This document shows positions 1-14,000 of a stretch of 64,000 nucleotides of DNA, piece after piece; within the stretch, counting starts at the first letter, position 1; every line of letters begins with the position of its first letter. Position numbers and translations under genes: made by a program. The notes beneath the pieces were generated by a model. It worked only from the letters and a program-made list of their open reading frames with translations. It was not told the origin of the DNA and did not search any database. The stretch is from NCBI GenBank assembly GCA_013400115.1, contig VXBP01000285.1:879204-943203 (forward strand), given 5' to 3'. Source of the DNA: Rhinopomastus cyanomelas (Eukaryota > Chordata > Aves > Bucerotiformes > Rhinopomastidae).

Positions 1-2805
1 AAACGGCAAGCTATCAGCAGATTCATAAAGTTACACAGACACAGGTCTTGGTCATCTAGGCATCTCATCATGTCTGGTGAATGAAAAAATTCCATCAGAA
101 CATTCCAAAATCCCATTATTGTATTCAATAACATTTTGCTTTTGCTTGTAAAATTGCAAGATTGTTCTGCAGAATGGCCTTTTAAATCTTTGATGTCACT
201 TCAGCAATGATGAAGCAACATTAACCTTTAGACTCTCAGTTTATCTGTGCATAAGTTATGGATTTCTCAAGTGAAACAATCCCTTTGTGTAACCCTTAGA
301 AAGGTTACACAAGCAACAAGATTTTAGGAACAAATGCAAGAAACTGCAGAAAACCTTACACAATATGTGGAGAGGGCAACTGCAGGTTAGCAAGGCCTTG
401 ATACAGGGAGATGCTGTTGCTTACTGAAATGGGGAATTCCCCTGTAGCAGGCTGGCATGTTTGAACCAAAGGGCAGGAGGGCCTGGTGCTCCTGTTAGTC
501 AGTGCTGTGCTGATGGAGCTGGAGCAGTTCATGCCGGTGGAGATTTTTGGTGATGTCAAGCACTGTGATTACGCAGGATGCCCATCTGCACAAAGAGTGA
601 TTCCGGGCATCCTTGCAGCTCATTTCCCATGTTAGTGGACTTCTAAGTGTTTGAAAATTCCCTTCTCTTAATAGCTGCTATCCATCGTTGCAACGACAAG
701 CGTAACAGATGAAGCAGAATAGCCAGTTTTGCTGTAACTCCATTGACCTCAATGGACTTACATTAGAGAAGGCTTTGGAGTAATAAATTTGCATTTGCAG
801 GATTGCTAGGAAGCTGCTGTATTTCCTCCCACCTGAACTGCTATTGATTTCCCGGCTGTTGGATCAGTGCAATGCAGCTCCCGGCAGCTGCAGTGGACCA
901 GCTCCAGTGGCAAGAGCAGAGGGGTGCACTGGCCTTACTGGTACAGGTCACAGCAGTGCTGCTGCTTGCATGTGAGTGGCTTTTGCTAGAGGTCTACTCT
1001 ACCCCTTCATTGTTACCTTTCAAAGCACCAGGGAGGAGAGTTTCAGGAGCAGTCTCCTGGTAGATGCAGGAAGGGTAAAACTGCCTAACAGATCAATCAT
1101 TTTCTAAATGGAAATCAATATGATTATAAATGTCATAATGAGCTCCATGAAAGCAAAAGGACAGGACTCAGGGATGCTCTTCGTAACTTATAGTCCTGGA
1201 TTCCCACACTCAAGTGAAAATCAGGACTTAGAACTACTTTCTGTCCTGAAGCAGGATGAAGGATTGAGCCAAATTTGCACAAGTACAATAAATGTTATCA
1301 GTCTCCTGGAACAAGTCTCCTAGAAACAGCTTGGACAATGGCTTATGACTTTGGAATGGGTGAGCCACAGAAATATTTCATTAATTGCTGATTGTATTTG
1401 GAGAACAGCTGTGAAGATCAGCAGAGAAGTGTTTAATTTGTCTGAAAAATTATGAAAGGATGCTGCCTGCATGTGTGGGTACAACAGCCTACTACAACCT
1501 CACAGGAATGTGAGTATCTTGAGGCAAATGCTTTAGTTAGGGCAGTTAATTACTGCTATGTAATTTGACAAAGAAGGATTGGATTAATTCAGCAGAAATT
1601 GGATAGATGTAGAGACAGCCTTAAGAGACAAGTCACGCTTATGGAAACTTTTTTTTTGGAGGCAGATCACCCACCTGCTTCTTCCTTATGAGAGATCTTA
1701 AAGATCACTGAAGAGGAGGGAATCAAGAGCAACGCATTTGTTAGCAAGTCATAAATTTGCAGGGAATAAGTGAGGGGAGCAGAAAAAAGAATGAACCTGA
1801 ATTTCACAAGGGCGAGAGGCACCCTCAAACCCCGCAGTTGCTCGGCTTATGGCAGAGAGCCATCAGCTGCGAGATGTGAAGTTACAAGGCAACAACTGAC
1901 AATGGAGTTCACAAGTCGTTAACCAGTGATATAAAGATGAGCTCGACAGGCTGCAAGTGAAACCACCTCCCAGGTTTAACACTTAGTCTTCACAATGTGC
2001 CAGAGAAACTTCCGAAGAGAATAACTGGCCAAAAGGAAATGAACAATAAACCCTGTGATGGAAGTCAGTGCTCTTGGGAGCTGTTATTATTTTTCAGTTG
2101 AATTTCTCTGTGTAGAGCATAGATGAAAGATCCTGGATGAACTGAAGTCTTCTGCCCATCCTCAGAAGGCTAGAGTTAGAGGTCATTTCAAAGCAAGGTT
2201 TTCATCCTGCTTTGTTCAGCTGATCATAAAAGGTGTCCACTCAACTTTTGGTGAGCCACTCAACTTTTTTTAAAAACTGTTTAAAATACTTTAAATTTGC
2301 ATTTTTTTCTTTAAGATTTGACTTCTATTTCAAGCACATTAAAATGCTCCACTCAACTCCTTTTTAGTCAAAACTCTTCACTGAATTCTTCAGTTTATAA
2401 ATAGTTTTGGTCCCTCTAAACCATCATTTTTATGACTTTCATATTTCTGGAAAAAAGGCACTTCTATTATTAGTCATCTACAGGCTTGAAGATATTACCC
2501 AAAGTATTGTCAAACAACTCCTGTTCCACTATTCCTGGGAAAGTACCCTAACAAATGGATGCGGGTTTTTCTGACCAGTCAGTTCAGACAGGTTTTTCAA
2601 CCCACAGTTGTGCAATCAGTTAGTAAACAATATTGAGGTTGAAAATACCTTTAGAGGAAATTTCCAGTTTGTTCTCATGCGGTTATGTGCTGCCAGCTGT
2701 CTTTCAGGACCCCAAATCGTGATGTTCAGGTTCACCAAGAATGACACCTATGTGGAAGATATATGTGAGAACCCACTCTAATGGACAAGTACATTGTGTT
2801 GGGCC
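1..2805. other. Intergenic, no gene seen
   Basis: AT-rich single-copy-looking DNA. The short open frames here have no recognisable domain, no codon bias and no flanking splice signals that join into a protein. By synteny this side should face IL1RAP, but I recognise no IL1RAP exon. Confidence 0.6.
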
Positions 2806-3058
2806 AGACAGGACAAGAGGGAATGGGTGTAAGCTGGAACATAGGAGGTTCCACGTCAATATGAGAAGGAACTTCTTCACAGTGAAGGTGACAGAGCACT
2901 GGGATGGGCTGTCTGGGGCGTTGTGGAATGTCCTTCTCTGGAGACATTTGAAACCCACCTGATATGTTCTTGTGCGACTTGGTCTAGGTGATCCTCCTGT
3001 GGCAGGGGGATTGGACTATACGATCTTTCCAATCCCTAATATTTTGTGATTCTGTGAA
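2806..3058 (+). mobile_element. CR1 LINE, 5'-truncated 3' end
   Basis: The stretch begins with the segment encoding the C-terminal end of CR1 ORF2 (DRTRGNGCKLEHRRFHVNM and onward). It continues through the 3' UTR (GGGGGATTGGACTATACGAT) and ends in the avian CR1 tail TTTTGTGATTCTGTGA. Only about 250 bp remain, and the reading frame is degraded, so it is a dead copy. Sense orientation is plus. Confidence 0.9.
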
Positions 3059-6000
3059 GTCAGGAAAAAGTCACGCACCTGGTGCCTCAGTATATATAAT
3101 AGGAGGCATTTAATGCTTGTGATGCAAATACTGGCTTATGGGGAGAAAGCTGCTTGCACAAGAGCTATGACACCCCACAACTTTCCAGATGCATCTGTGC
3201 ATAACATCTGGTCGGTGCCTCTCTTTAGCCCCACTTGCATGCTCTTCTACTCCTGAGATGTAATTACAACATATGTTATCTGTACTGCAATTAGGTTTAA
3301 AGTATAAATTTTAGCCCATTCAAGATATAAATAAAAGTTCTCTTTTGCAATGTAGGTAGTAGAAAAGGTAACGGAAAACAAATATCTCCTAGCAAGCCAG
3401 TGTAATAACTTGTAATCTGGACTTCCTTGTGAGGACAAATATTGGGCTGCGACTCTTCTCTTCCCCAAGAACACTCTGCTCTGCTGGTGAAAAGAGATAT
3501 CCTTACGCTTTTTATCCGGTGAAATCACCTAACCTATCATTTTCAGGCATGGAATTTTTCTGCTCACACATGCTGTCAGTTGTTCTGAGAGGTTATTTCT
3601 CATGCAAACCAAAATAGTTCCTGGTTTAAAATGTTCCTCAACCTGACTGTTCACATGATAAATGACATAATGGAGTCGCATTTGTTAGTACCAGAAGCAA
3701 ACTCCAAAATAGAACCAGACATTTACTAAATAAACATTCTTTAATTACCATTTTTTCCTGACCAGCCAAACAATGAACAAAGCAGCAATGTATGGATCTC
3801 ATGATTAGAGCTGGTCATCTAGGCAAGAAAAAATATAGGATTCAAGTCTATTTCATCAATCAAAGTGTGCAGGGAGCTGTTTCTGCTGATAGGACCAATA
3901 TTGTGGTGGATGTTGATTGTTTTCCTCGTGTTAACTCCCACTGACTTCCCTTTTTATACTTTTAATCTGTCTCCTGAATTGCTTCATATGCAGCCTTCTC
4001 TGGCTTATTTTCTTCGGTCTTGCATTAATAATTAACTCCATTGCTTTTGGCATACCCTTGACCTTCAGCCATTACCAAGGCCATGGTATAAATCTTTGGA
4101 CATATCACACTATGTATTACATTACACGAGTTTGAATACTGCATGGAGGTGTTCACAAGTAGAGATGTCCTCATCAGGACAAGTCTTTCACAGATCTTTT
4201 TTTAGTCTTTCTTTGCAGCTCATTAGTCCATTATCTGGCAACATAGTAGTCTTATTCTGAGGTGCACCATTATTTCAATTACAGAACGATCATAATTACA
4301 CACTCTGCTCATTAGAGCTTCATTGCTTAGTCTACAGATGGGAACCTCTATAAATCTTAATTAGAAGGAAAAAATTGCTTGTTGTTTAAACAGAAGTTTA
4401 ACCTTAAAAACTATATTACAAATTAGGACAAGCCTTAAGTGCTCCTTTATGTATAGAGAGGGTAACACGTATTTAATTACTTGCCCGAGTAAAAGAAATG
4501 TTCCAAATGTTTGAGGCAAAACAGCTCAGAGGTATTGCGTCTGCTTGCAAAAGAATTGATGTGGTTTGGACTCTAAGTGACCCTGGGCTGACATGTCTAT
4601 CCTATGTCCAGAGGTCCCAGTCCCCAAAGATCATGGTTACTTCAGAAATGTTGACTGTGGGGTTATCTGTTGGCAATGCAGGGAAGGAGCACACAGTGAG
4701 GAGGACTTGGGAGACCTTCCACCTGATGCACTGTGTGCTGAGCACTGGCAGGGTTCCTGCACAGGCTGGGAAAGCTCAGTCCTGGCTGGTGGGAGGTGGG
4801 CAGAAAGTTTGGTCTCTTAATATGCTGTTCTGGAAAACCTTTCATTTGTTGAATGAGGAACTTCTTTCAACGTGAAGCACCAGTTGTCACTAGGGAATAA
4901 TTTGAAGTGAATAGCCTGAATTTTAAGAATTACTTGTTCAAAATATTCAATGTATTTACAAACCGTGAGGCACAGCCAACAACTCAACAGCTGCGATGAA
5001 GGATGAAGTTTTGTCATTGCTGAAAGCACCATTAGTTTAACTCCCGGTATCCCTAACATGGGAGTGTTTGGTGCTGTGAAGTTTTGCAGCCCCATGGAAC
5101 AGGCTCTGGAACAACCATCTTGCAAGTTCTTGCTGGAGCTGCTTGTAGATAGTGAAAAACCAAGCAAAGGATTTTGCTAGAGAGTTGTCTAAGCAGTGTG
5201 TGCACCCAGCGTAGCCGAGCTGGTGAATCCTGCAGGTCTCCTCGTGCAACTGCCTGCAGAGGAAAGGAGCTGTTGCAAAACCCCAGGGCACAGCCCTCTG
5301 TGTTTCTCTCCAAGTGTGCTTGTACATCTAGAAAGAGCTAGGTAAGTTCTTTGCATTTCAGTTATATACCTAAAGGGCATGAGCTTTTGTTACTGCTGGT
5401 AGCATCTGTCATCTCTTCCTGAAATGACTCTCCAGGTGTGAGGTAGATAAAATTTGGTGGCTCTGTGGATAAAATCAGCTACTCTAACAAGGAAAGAATA
5501 GCCCCAGCCTTACATTCAACACAAGAAATAAGATTTAATATGCAAAGCAATAATTCATGAGGCATCTGTTGTTCTTTTTCAATTAACCTTTAAGATGAGC
5601 CTAGAGAAATGTGAAAGATCAGTCCTTCCCTCCTCCCATCATTGTGCTTTTTGGTACAGCACTCAGGGCTTTACCGTGGTAAAGTGCTACTGGGCAAAGA
5701 CAGCTCTGTCTGATGTTGCCTTGTACTAACAAGAGGATTAAGGATAGAAACACAGCTACTTCGTCACTGGGACCTAATGACATTTACTAAATACAAGTTT
5801 TTTGAATTACTTTGATTCCAAGAGCAGGGAGAGCAATGATTGATTAAATCTTCAGTGTCTAAGATCAGAAATAAAGTCAATAGGATGCTGCAAAAGGCCA
5901 GGAAAACTGCCTTGGCTGAAAGACCTGAGGTTTTCAGTCTCATTCTTTTGGGGAAAGCATCTCATTTGTTAATAACTTTTTTTTTTTTAATGTCAGTATT

Positions 6001-9000
6001 ATCAATCACCTTCTGCTGGTAGACATTATTCTGGTCTTCTCAATTTGTATATGATTAGCAGAGTATGCAATATCAGATCAAATATTACTGCTCAAATATT
6101 CATGCTTTGTCATTTGAAGATGCAACACATGAGTGGAAGTGCTGGGGCAGAAGTAGAAATGCCTGTGTCCACCATCACTAGTTGTGAGAGCAGGGGTGGC
6201 AGAAACAAGCAGAGCTGCTGGCTCACAACTGACCTGCCCAGTTGTCAGACAGGTGAGCATGCCTGAGTGAACTGGGAACTTTCAGGCTCTCATGGTGAAT
6301 CAGAAAAGCGGAAACATTGGTCTAAGCCCATTTAAAACCAAATTAGGGGACTTCTGGGTTTTTTCTCTGGTGAGTCCCCCCAACTCCTGTTTCATGCCAA
6401 AACATTCCCAGTGCAATACATAGGTTGCAGAACTGAAAATTCAAAAGTAAAGCAGCTTTTTTATGTCCTTGTTTTTTGACAATATTTTTTGTTACTTTTT
6501 TACACAAAATTACTGAGTGTGGCCCACATTAATTTGTTTGGGTTTTTTTCCAAAAAGTATTGCCTTAGTAAAACCAGAGAATTCTGTCTGTGCATACAAA
6601 TTACTGTTTTCAGCTGTGCTTTTCTAACTCCCAAGGGAATTAATGAGTAAAGAATAGCTCTTTGTGATGCATGCATATATGTGTGTATGTCTGCATATAG
6701 AAATTATATTGCTTATTTTGCATTTATGCTGCAGGAACTTATTCAAAACATCACTCAATCTTTTTCTTTGAACATGCTCATCTACAAAAATAACTGAATT
6801 GTCTCTCTGTCTTGTCCCTTTCAGTGACAGCTCAAGTCTCTTTTTGTGACCCCTCTGTGTGGGCTTCAATACAGTGCCCCAGCCTGTGCTGGGCATGGAC
6901 TGGGAGCTGGAGCTAATTTAGTATCATAGTTCCAGTTGCTGATACCTTCTGAGTCTTGCTGTACAATTCCAGGTAAGATGTTTCATCCCTTCTGTCTGCT
7001 CTAGCCCTCCCCTGCAGTGATGACAGTGAGGAGAGCCACTGGGACAAACATAGGACACAGTCCATGGCCCCCACAGAGCCAGACCCACCCATGTGCTGCA
7101 CCAGCACCACATTCACTGGAGGAAAGCCTCCATCACTCCCCAGTGAGCTGAGTCCTGAGATTTCAGCATCCTGCTGGCAATACTAGTCTTCTGAGGTAGC
7201 AAGACACAGCAGGCTCTTTTGATTAAAAATAGGTCAATATTTAATTGAAATGAAGATGCATCTTCACATGTTCAGAAATTTGAATAAGCATTGAACCTTC
7301 CTTTTTTCCACCCATTTCATGCTCATTATTTGTAAGACGTGCAAAATGTTTGTGTATGGGAGTTGATGGTGACCTAATAATGTAATAAAGCTCCTCCCTC
7401 GCTACCTTCTCCTTAGAAAAATTCCAGAAGTTTTACCCATCATTTCAGACATCACTAAGTAAACATGCCCCCTCCTGTCACTGGGCTGATGGAGGCTTGC
7501 TGCATTACTGCGTAAAGCAGAAGGATCACAATATGAAATGCAGTGTAGAGGCAATTTCAATATCCTTGAGGTATCTCTGCCAGGAGCATAGAAAACAGTT
7601 CAATTTCAAGCATAATGAGATTAATTTGCCAATCATTTTTATTGAACCATTTGTGAATTTGCTGTTCTCTCCAACAATTACAAGTCTTGACTAATAAACA
7701 GTGATATTATATATCATAGGCAACAGTTCTCTGCCCCTGTGTGCAGCGTGGCTTCAGAGAGTCAACTTCAGCTTGATTTTGTAAATGTTTTCCAATTAGA
7801 TGACCAGGCATTAGCATTCAGACCTGTTTGGCTGAGGTTTCCAATCATAGCTCCTTAGCAACTGCAGTAATGCTAAATTAAATTGATGAATGATGCTCTA
7901 CAGATATATATAGATATATATATTATAAAAAAGAACTCCAGCAGAGAGATTAATTTGTGATGCCCTTTTAGGAATGATTTACGGGATGTGATGTGCATTT
8001 ACTATCTGCCAAATGCAATTCTTCATCACTTGAGTACACAAGCTTTGCAAAACTGTTTTCTGATTAAGTGTAAAGTTAGATCTACTCATCCTTTCTAGCC
8101 GGTGAGGAAAGATCTGTCCCTTTGTGAAAGGCTGCCTTCTCACCCAAGCTGCAGCCCTGGGAAGGCATGGCCAGCTTGGGGAATGACAAAGCTGTCACTC
8201 AGGGCACAGACCAGCTGTCAGATGCTGGGACATAGTCTCCTAATGCCCCTGACATTATGGACCAACACCCTCCAGCACTGTTTTCTACCATGCTGTTCCA
8301 CTTTTCTTCACTCATAACATGCTGAACTTATAAACTAAAAAACCCACAACCTCCACACCCTGTTTTAGCTTTCCTTCTCTATGCTTTCCTCTTCAGTTAA
8401 ATTAAAACCACAGTTTGAATCCAGAACATGGAATACATTGATATCGTTTCTCAGTGATGAGAGAGGGCCTGCTTCCTCCACTCAGAGGGCCAGCTGGCAA
8501 GTTGCTGCTTCCTGCAAGCTGGTCCTTCAAGTAGGCTTTCATGTTAGACAATGCTGAGAATGATCAGACTAGGGAGGGGTGGGGGTGATGGGAATGAGGT
8601 TTGGGATGGACTTTGTATGCCCAGTGAGCTGATGCTGTGCCTACAGTTTCACGCCTGCCCTGGAAGACCTCCTCTGTATACCTGGAGAAGGGGATCACTG
8701 CTCAGGCCAACACAAGGCTGCAGGTGTTTTCTCTGGGCTGAACATCCCAGACATTTCCAAGGCTTTCCTCTGGACTAACGTGACATGGGCCACGCTGCCA
8801 TGGCTTCCAGCTCCTTCACAGTGAAGTCACTATTAAAAAGTGACTGATTTTATACCCTCCAGTTCCATTTTCCTTTTCACTGATTGCTTTATGTTGCAGG
8901 CAGTCCTTCTGACATGTGCACATCTTCAGTTTGTGACAGGAAGATGGGTCAATGGGCGAGCTCTGAATAAACAGGAAGAGCTCAAAACTGGAAACAGTGA

Positions 9001-10892
9001 TCGCTTTGCTGAGCACAGTTCTGGTGTCCTGGCTCCCACTGCAGCCAGAGGAAAGTAAGAGTAATTATGAGTTAAGTTTCTTCTGCACCTCTGTTAGTGT
9101 GAATCTAGTTTATGCATCAAAATGGAAAGGCTTTCCAAAAAACACTTCATTGTTCTGCAAATTCTCCTTTTCCGTGGTGATGTCCAATTTCTCTCTGAAT
9201 CATGCTTGGCTCTTGTCCTCAGTAATTTCCAGCAGCCTTGTACTTCGTGAAGCATTTATATACGGGCTGCAAAATCTTTTGATGGGCTTTAAAAGGTTGG
9301 ATTAAAGGATTTGACACTCATGAACTACCTGCCAGTTGGCTGCCATTGCCTCCTACCATCACTGCTTTCAGTTGTGTCTCTTAAGCAAATTCTTTCCCAG
9401 AGAATATTTCCGATTAGCCTCGACTGTTAGCAGTGTTTCTCCAAGTATCATTCATTTCGTTTTTTATACACCTGAAACAACAATCACGGGCTGACCTCCT
9501 TCATTCAGCTGCTCCCATGGGATTACACAGTCTTGAGCTATGGCCCAACTCTCTCCCTTGAAGCCAAAGGCATAGGAGACGGAAGGAGCTGTTTCTAGGT
9601 TGGTTATTCCATCTCCAGCTGGACTAGTCCATCCTTCGGTTAAGTGCTCCACCTGCTTTCCCAGACAACATAGAGCTAAACTTTACCTGTTCTCCAATCC
9701 CCTTCTTAACAGGCTTTATAGTAGGATTTATTCCTATTTCTACAAGCCCTACACTACACAAGCATTGCCTGCAGGCTAATGAACAGGTCATTTTCTCCTG
9801 ATAGTCACCCCTTGCCTTTCATGACAGTCCTGTGTGATCTTTATCTGCTATGAACAATGACTTACATTTTCCAGTATCTTTGTAGAATAATAGTTGCCCC
9901 TGGAGTTTATGCAGCCAAAAACCTTCTTCCTGGTTTGAAAACACGGTCTTTCTAGCATTATTTGCCCAGCAGCCTAACTATTGATCAGGAAAGGGGAGCT
10001 CAATTGACCCATTCATTTGGGAGGCTCTGTTTCAGTGTAACACTTCCACTGTTCTGTTAAGTTTTAGAAAACGACACTAAAATATTTGTAGACTTCTTGT
10101 GAACCCCAAGAGAACAGGAGTATTGTCACGGAGCAGAGTTTGTGGCTCCCTTCCACTTGTAATGTCACCACCTATGCATTCTGGAGACAGCATTCTGTTT
10201 CCCATGCTCCACGATGTCCTCAAGCTCTTCCCGCAGACAGCAGCTCTATTGAACTGGATGTGATGCTGAAACTTACCTTCCTTCAAGGAAGATGGTTTCC
10301 AAGTAAAGGTATACTTGGAATAATTCTAGATTTATTGAATCAAGTCCTTAACCTCAGGAGGTAATGTGTGCTGTATTTTGTATAGAAAACATTGTTCCCT
10401 GCCAGATGAAATCTTAGGACAGAGTGTCTCTTATTTTATACAGCTGCTTGGGTTTTTCTTGGGACTAATAGCAGTGGTGTAATTTAGATTCTGTAACAAC
10501 GTGAGACAGATGGATTTACAGACTTATCAGTCTAGCCACATACAGGTGGTTTTACTTTAATTGAATTTAGTGCCAAGGAAAGGAAGAACTTGATAAAAGA
10601 AAGCCTTCCACCTACCTTGAGAATAAAGGTCCAGCTGAGGCAGGATCACTACATTGTGCTTTTATTGCCAGGGCAAGCAATAACCACAGGTGAGCTGTCA
10701 GAGAAATGATGTCTGGGCTTGTTGTCACAGCCTGCACAGAGCAGGAGGGAGGTTTGCTGTCTTGTTGTGCCCATCCCTAGGCTTGAGCTGAATAGCAAGG
10801 ATTTGTGAGAAGTTCAGGGGGAGCCCATAGCTACCTGGCAAGCCTGCACTAGAAGTGAATTTGTTTGCAACTTTGAAAGAGGACAGCGTGAT
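3059..10892. other. Intergenic, no gene seen
   Basis: This is 7.8 kb of mostly AT-rich DNA. Simple sequence is limited to an AT-rich run near 7,900-7,925 (GATATATATAGATATATATA). Homeodomain-like TAAT cores cluster at 7,600-8,000. No exon chain or structural RNA could be recognised. Confidence 0.6.
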
Positions 10893-11045
10893 TGATAGAA
10901 TCAGAATCATTTTGGTTGGAAAGACCTTCAAGATCATTGAGTCCAAACGTTATCTACCAACCCCACTGCTAAACCATATCCTTAAGCTCCATATCCACAT
11001 GACTTTTATACATTATTTTATGACTTACGGATTGATGTCCATCCA
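10893..11045 (-). mobile_element. Old CR1 fragment (antisense)
   Basis: The plus strand reads AATCATTTTGGTTGGAAAGA, then CCTTCAAGATCATTGAGTCC, then ACCCCACTGCTAAACCATAT. This is the reverse complement of a CR1 3' end of the older type in which a run of 'accaaccc...ctaaaccat' follows the tail. It is strongly diverged. The left edge is the 3' end of the element, and the right edge fades into unique sequence. Confidence 0.75.
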
Positions 11046-14000
11046 TCTCATTCCTCATTGTGGCTCCATAAACTTCTGACTATTTTTATTCTCATTCGAG
11101 TCATCTTAAATGAAGCTGAACGTAATAGTGGCTTCCTACAAGTTTAAGAAAAATAGCTGACCAGTAGAAAGAGGGGATTGTAAAGGGTCCCTCAAGGAGA
11201 AGGATGTTTGAATACAATGATATAGACAAAATATGAGTTCATGGCTGTCAAGCTGAGACCCCCAGTGGGAAAGGACCACCATCTCCCTAACCAGGACCAG
11301 CTCCTCAGCTTTACCCAGTGCCGCAGAAATGCCAGCTTCCCTGTTGCTTCCCTCAACCCTGTCCACTCTCTCCTTTTTCTCACGGTCTTGGCAGGAGATT
11401 TGTGCGTACATCACCATGTGCCATTTCAAGCTTCATTTGAATAAGTGTCCCATATAATAGAATTTTATAGCTCTCTTTCTGTGAATTCTAAATTAATGCA
11501 ACTAATTAAAATGTTCCAAAGTTATATGTAAATAACTAATTAGCATTTGAGAGGGAATAGTAAATTCACAGATGGTTGTGCTCCACTCAGGGCTCACTCT
11601 GCATGCACTGGCTGCAGCTAGTGCAGCGCTGGGCACCTGGTGCAACATTCTCCCTGGCAGGAGTGGACTGCCTGGGCTTCACCTCAAAGATGATCTAGCA
11701 CCATCTGCCTTGCCTGCAGGTAGTGGGAACTCTGCATCTTGCAGGATTAGGCTGATTCTTTCTGTTTCTGACACAAGGGCTTGCAAGAGTAAGAAGAGCA
11801 CAGGCGCATAGACAAGAACCACAAAGAAGATGAGATCTGCACACAAGAGACGTGGGTGTCTGAGCTGTGATTTTCAGTGTTTGTACTGAAGTTGCTTTGT
11901 TGTTCCAAGGACATTTCTCTGGAAAGCCTTTCCTAGACATACCTTTTAGGTGTGTAAGTTGGATACCAAACACAACACAGCTGAACCTCGGCACTCCTGG
12001 GGTCCAGCCACAGCCCTGCTACCAAGTCTCAGAAAAACTCTGTTCAGTCACATAAACACTGTGCCTAAGCATCCCAAGACACAAAGTAAGCTAAGGATTT
12101 TCTTCGGCTCTTGTCTTGTAGGTCTGGGGCTAAATGGTGTCTGCAGTCCACTGGAGAGCCTCAGGAGAGGTGGAACTAAAGTAATAGTTTGTAAGAATGT
12201 CTAATGCTGACTGCTATCCTGGTGGAACTGAGGAGTGAGTCACTTCTTTACCATCCACACTCTCATTTACATGGAGCTTATGTGCACCCTGCACATCTAA
12301 GTGCCAGTACAGCACCAAATAACCCAAGTGCAAATGCATTGAAGAAGTTTACAAAAGTATTGAAGAAGTTTACAAAAGTAACTAGTTGGAATTTGCTAGC
12401 TCTAGGAGAGAGAGATTGTCATCAGAGCACAGAGAAAAGACATTGCTTTGCAGAGTAGGTGCTACACAATCTGTTTTAAGGGAGCTCTGAGTGCTTGCAC
12501 CTGTTGCTTCCAGAGCTTCAAAGGCCTGTGTGAGCAGAGAGCTTATAAAACAGTGTTTTCTGGTGGGTCAGAGCTAGTGCTGTGGGTAGAGAAGTGGAGC
12601 TTGAGGGGGTTTGTTAGCTACTAGAAAAATGCTGTTTGACCAGACAAAAGTCAAGGGAGCAGAAATGCAAATTAGTGTAGAAATCAAGGGGTGAGTTTTA
12701 AGCAAGAAGTTAAAAGGAAGAAGTGTGTTGAACCGTGCTGCAGATCTTAAAACCAGGAGTGTGTTCTTCAGCCATATTGCCAGGGAAAGAAGTAAAGCTG
12801 AGAAAATAAATGAAATGGTCAACCTGGTGGGGGGTTTGCAAGTCAAGCTATGCTGTGCACACATTCTGTGTGGTCTTATTTGCAAGCCCTGCCTGACCTA
12901 GAAGAATCCTAGCTCTCTCTGCCTGGTTATACATATGGCTAACTCCTGGAAAGCAAAGAGGAAGATGTGAGCTTTCCACTTGGTCTTCAAGACAGCATTT
13001 CTTATTCTAGATGCAACTTTGAGAGGAGACAAGCTGAGCTGTATGGCTGGAGGGCAGTCTGGCTGTGCTGCAGGTATTGGAGACTGAGGTGGAGGGGAAG
13101 CAAACCTTGCCACAAAAGGAGTTACAGGGAAACAGGCTGATGTGGTGTTTCCTGACTCTGTAAGTGCTGATATGAGCAATTCTGTAATTCTGAGTGTATT
13201 GATATTGGGATGCAGCCTGTCCTGAGCTTACTCTGCTTGCAAGAAATGAGAGTCTGAAGTCACTGCTTTTTCTTTGCTGGAACCAAGGTGAGCTGGGGGT
13301 GCTTGGCAGGAGACAGTCCACCTCAGGCCCACAACAATTCAAAATAAAGCCATGAAGGGCAACTGGCAAGAATTCAAGATGCAAGGTAAGACTATAATTG
13401 ATCCACTGTGGCAACAATCAAGATGTATTTGGAAAATGTGAGGCTGAAATATTATCAAATGCCTTCACTGAAGGGAACAGGACATGGAGCCTTCTGTGCT
13501 GGGGGTCTGGATGTTGCAGGAGGTACCAAGACACAGGTTCATGTTCCATGCATCCTCCTGAGATAACTGCTGGATTCTTGGTGAAGTAGGGCTTGTGCCA
13601 GCCAATAATGACTGGCAGCATGATGTATTCCAGCATTCATTGCTAAGTGGTTCTGCCTGGAAAATTGACTTGAAAATGTGTTTCAGGATGTGCCAGGTAT
13701 TCTCATGCTAATTTCTCAGCCAAAACCTCCCATGTGGTGTCCAATGTGATATCAGTAACTCAGAGGCAGGGAAAAATGAAGCCTCTGTCTGCTTTTAAGC
13801 AATTTATTCTCCTTTTGTCTTTTTACATCCAGCAGCTAAGTAAATTATAAGGATTAAAATGCAAGGCATTTAATTTTTTAACTGTAATTTCTTAGCTCCT
13901 GGCAACAGAGTAATGGAAAAAAGAGGAGAAATTGAAAAAAAATTAAACCCCAAAAGTGATTTCTAATGATTAAAATGTGAATACAATTTTAACTGATTAA

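Noticed and set aside
2704..2962. Overlapping small open frames on both strands
   Set aside because: All fall in or beside a truncated CR1 3' end.
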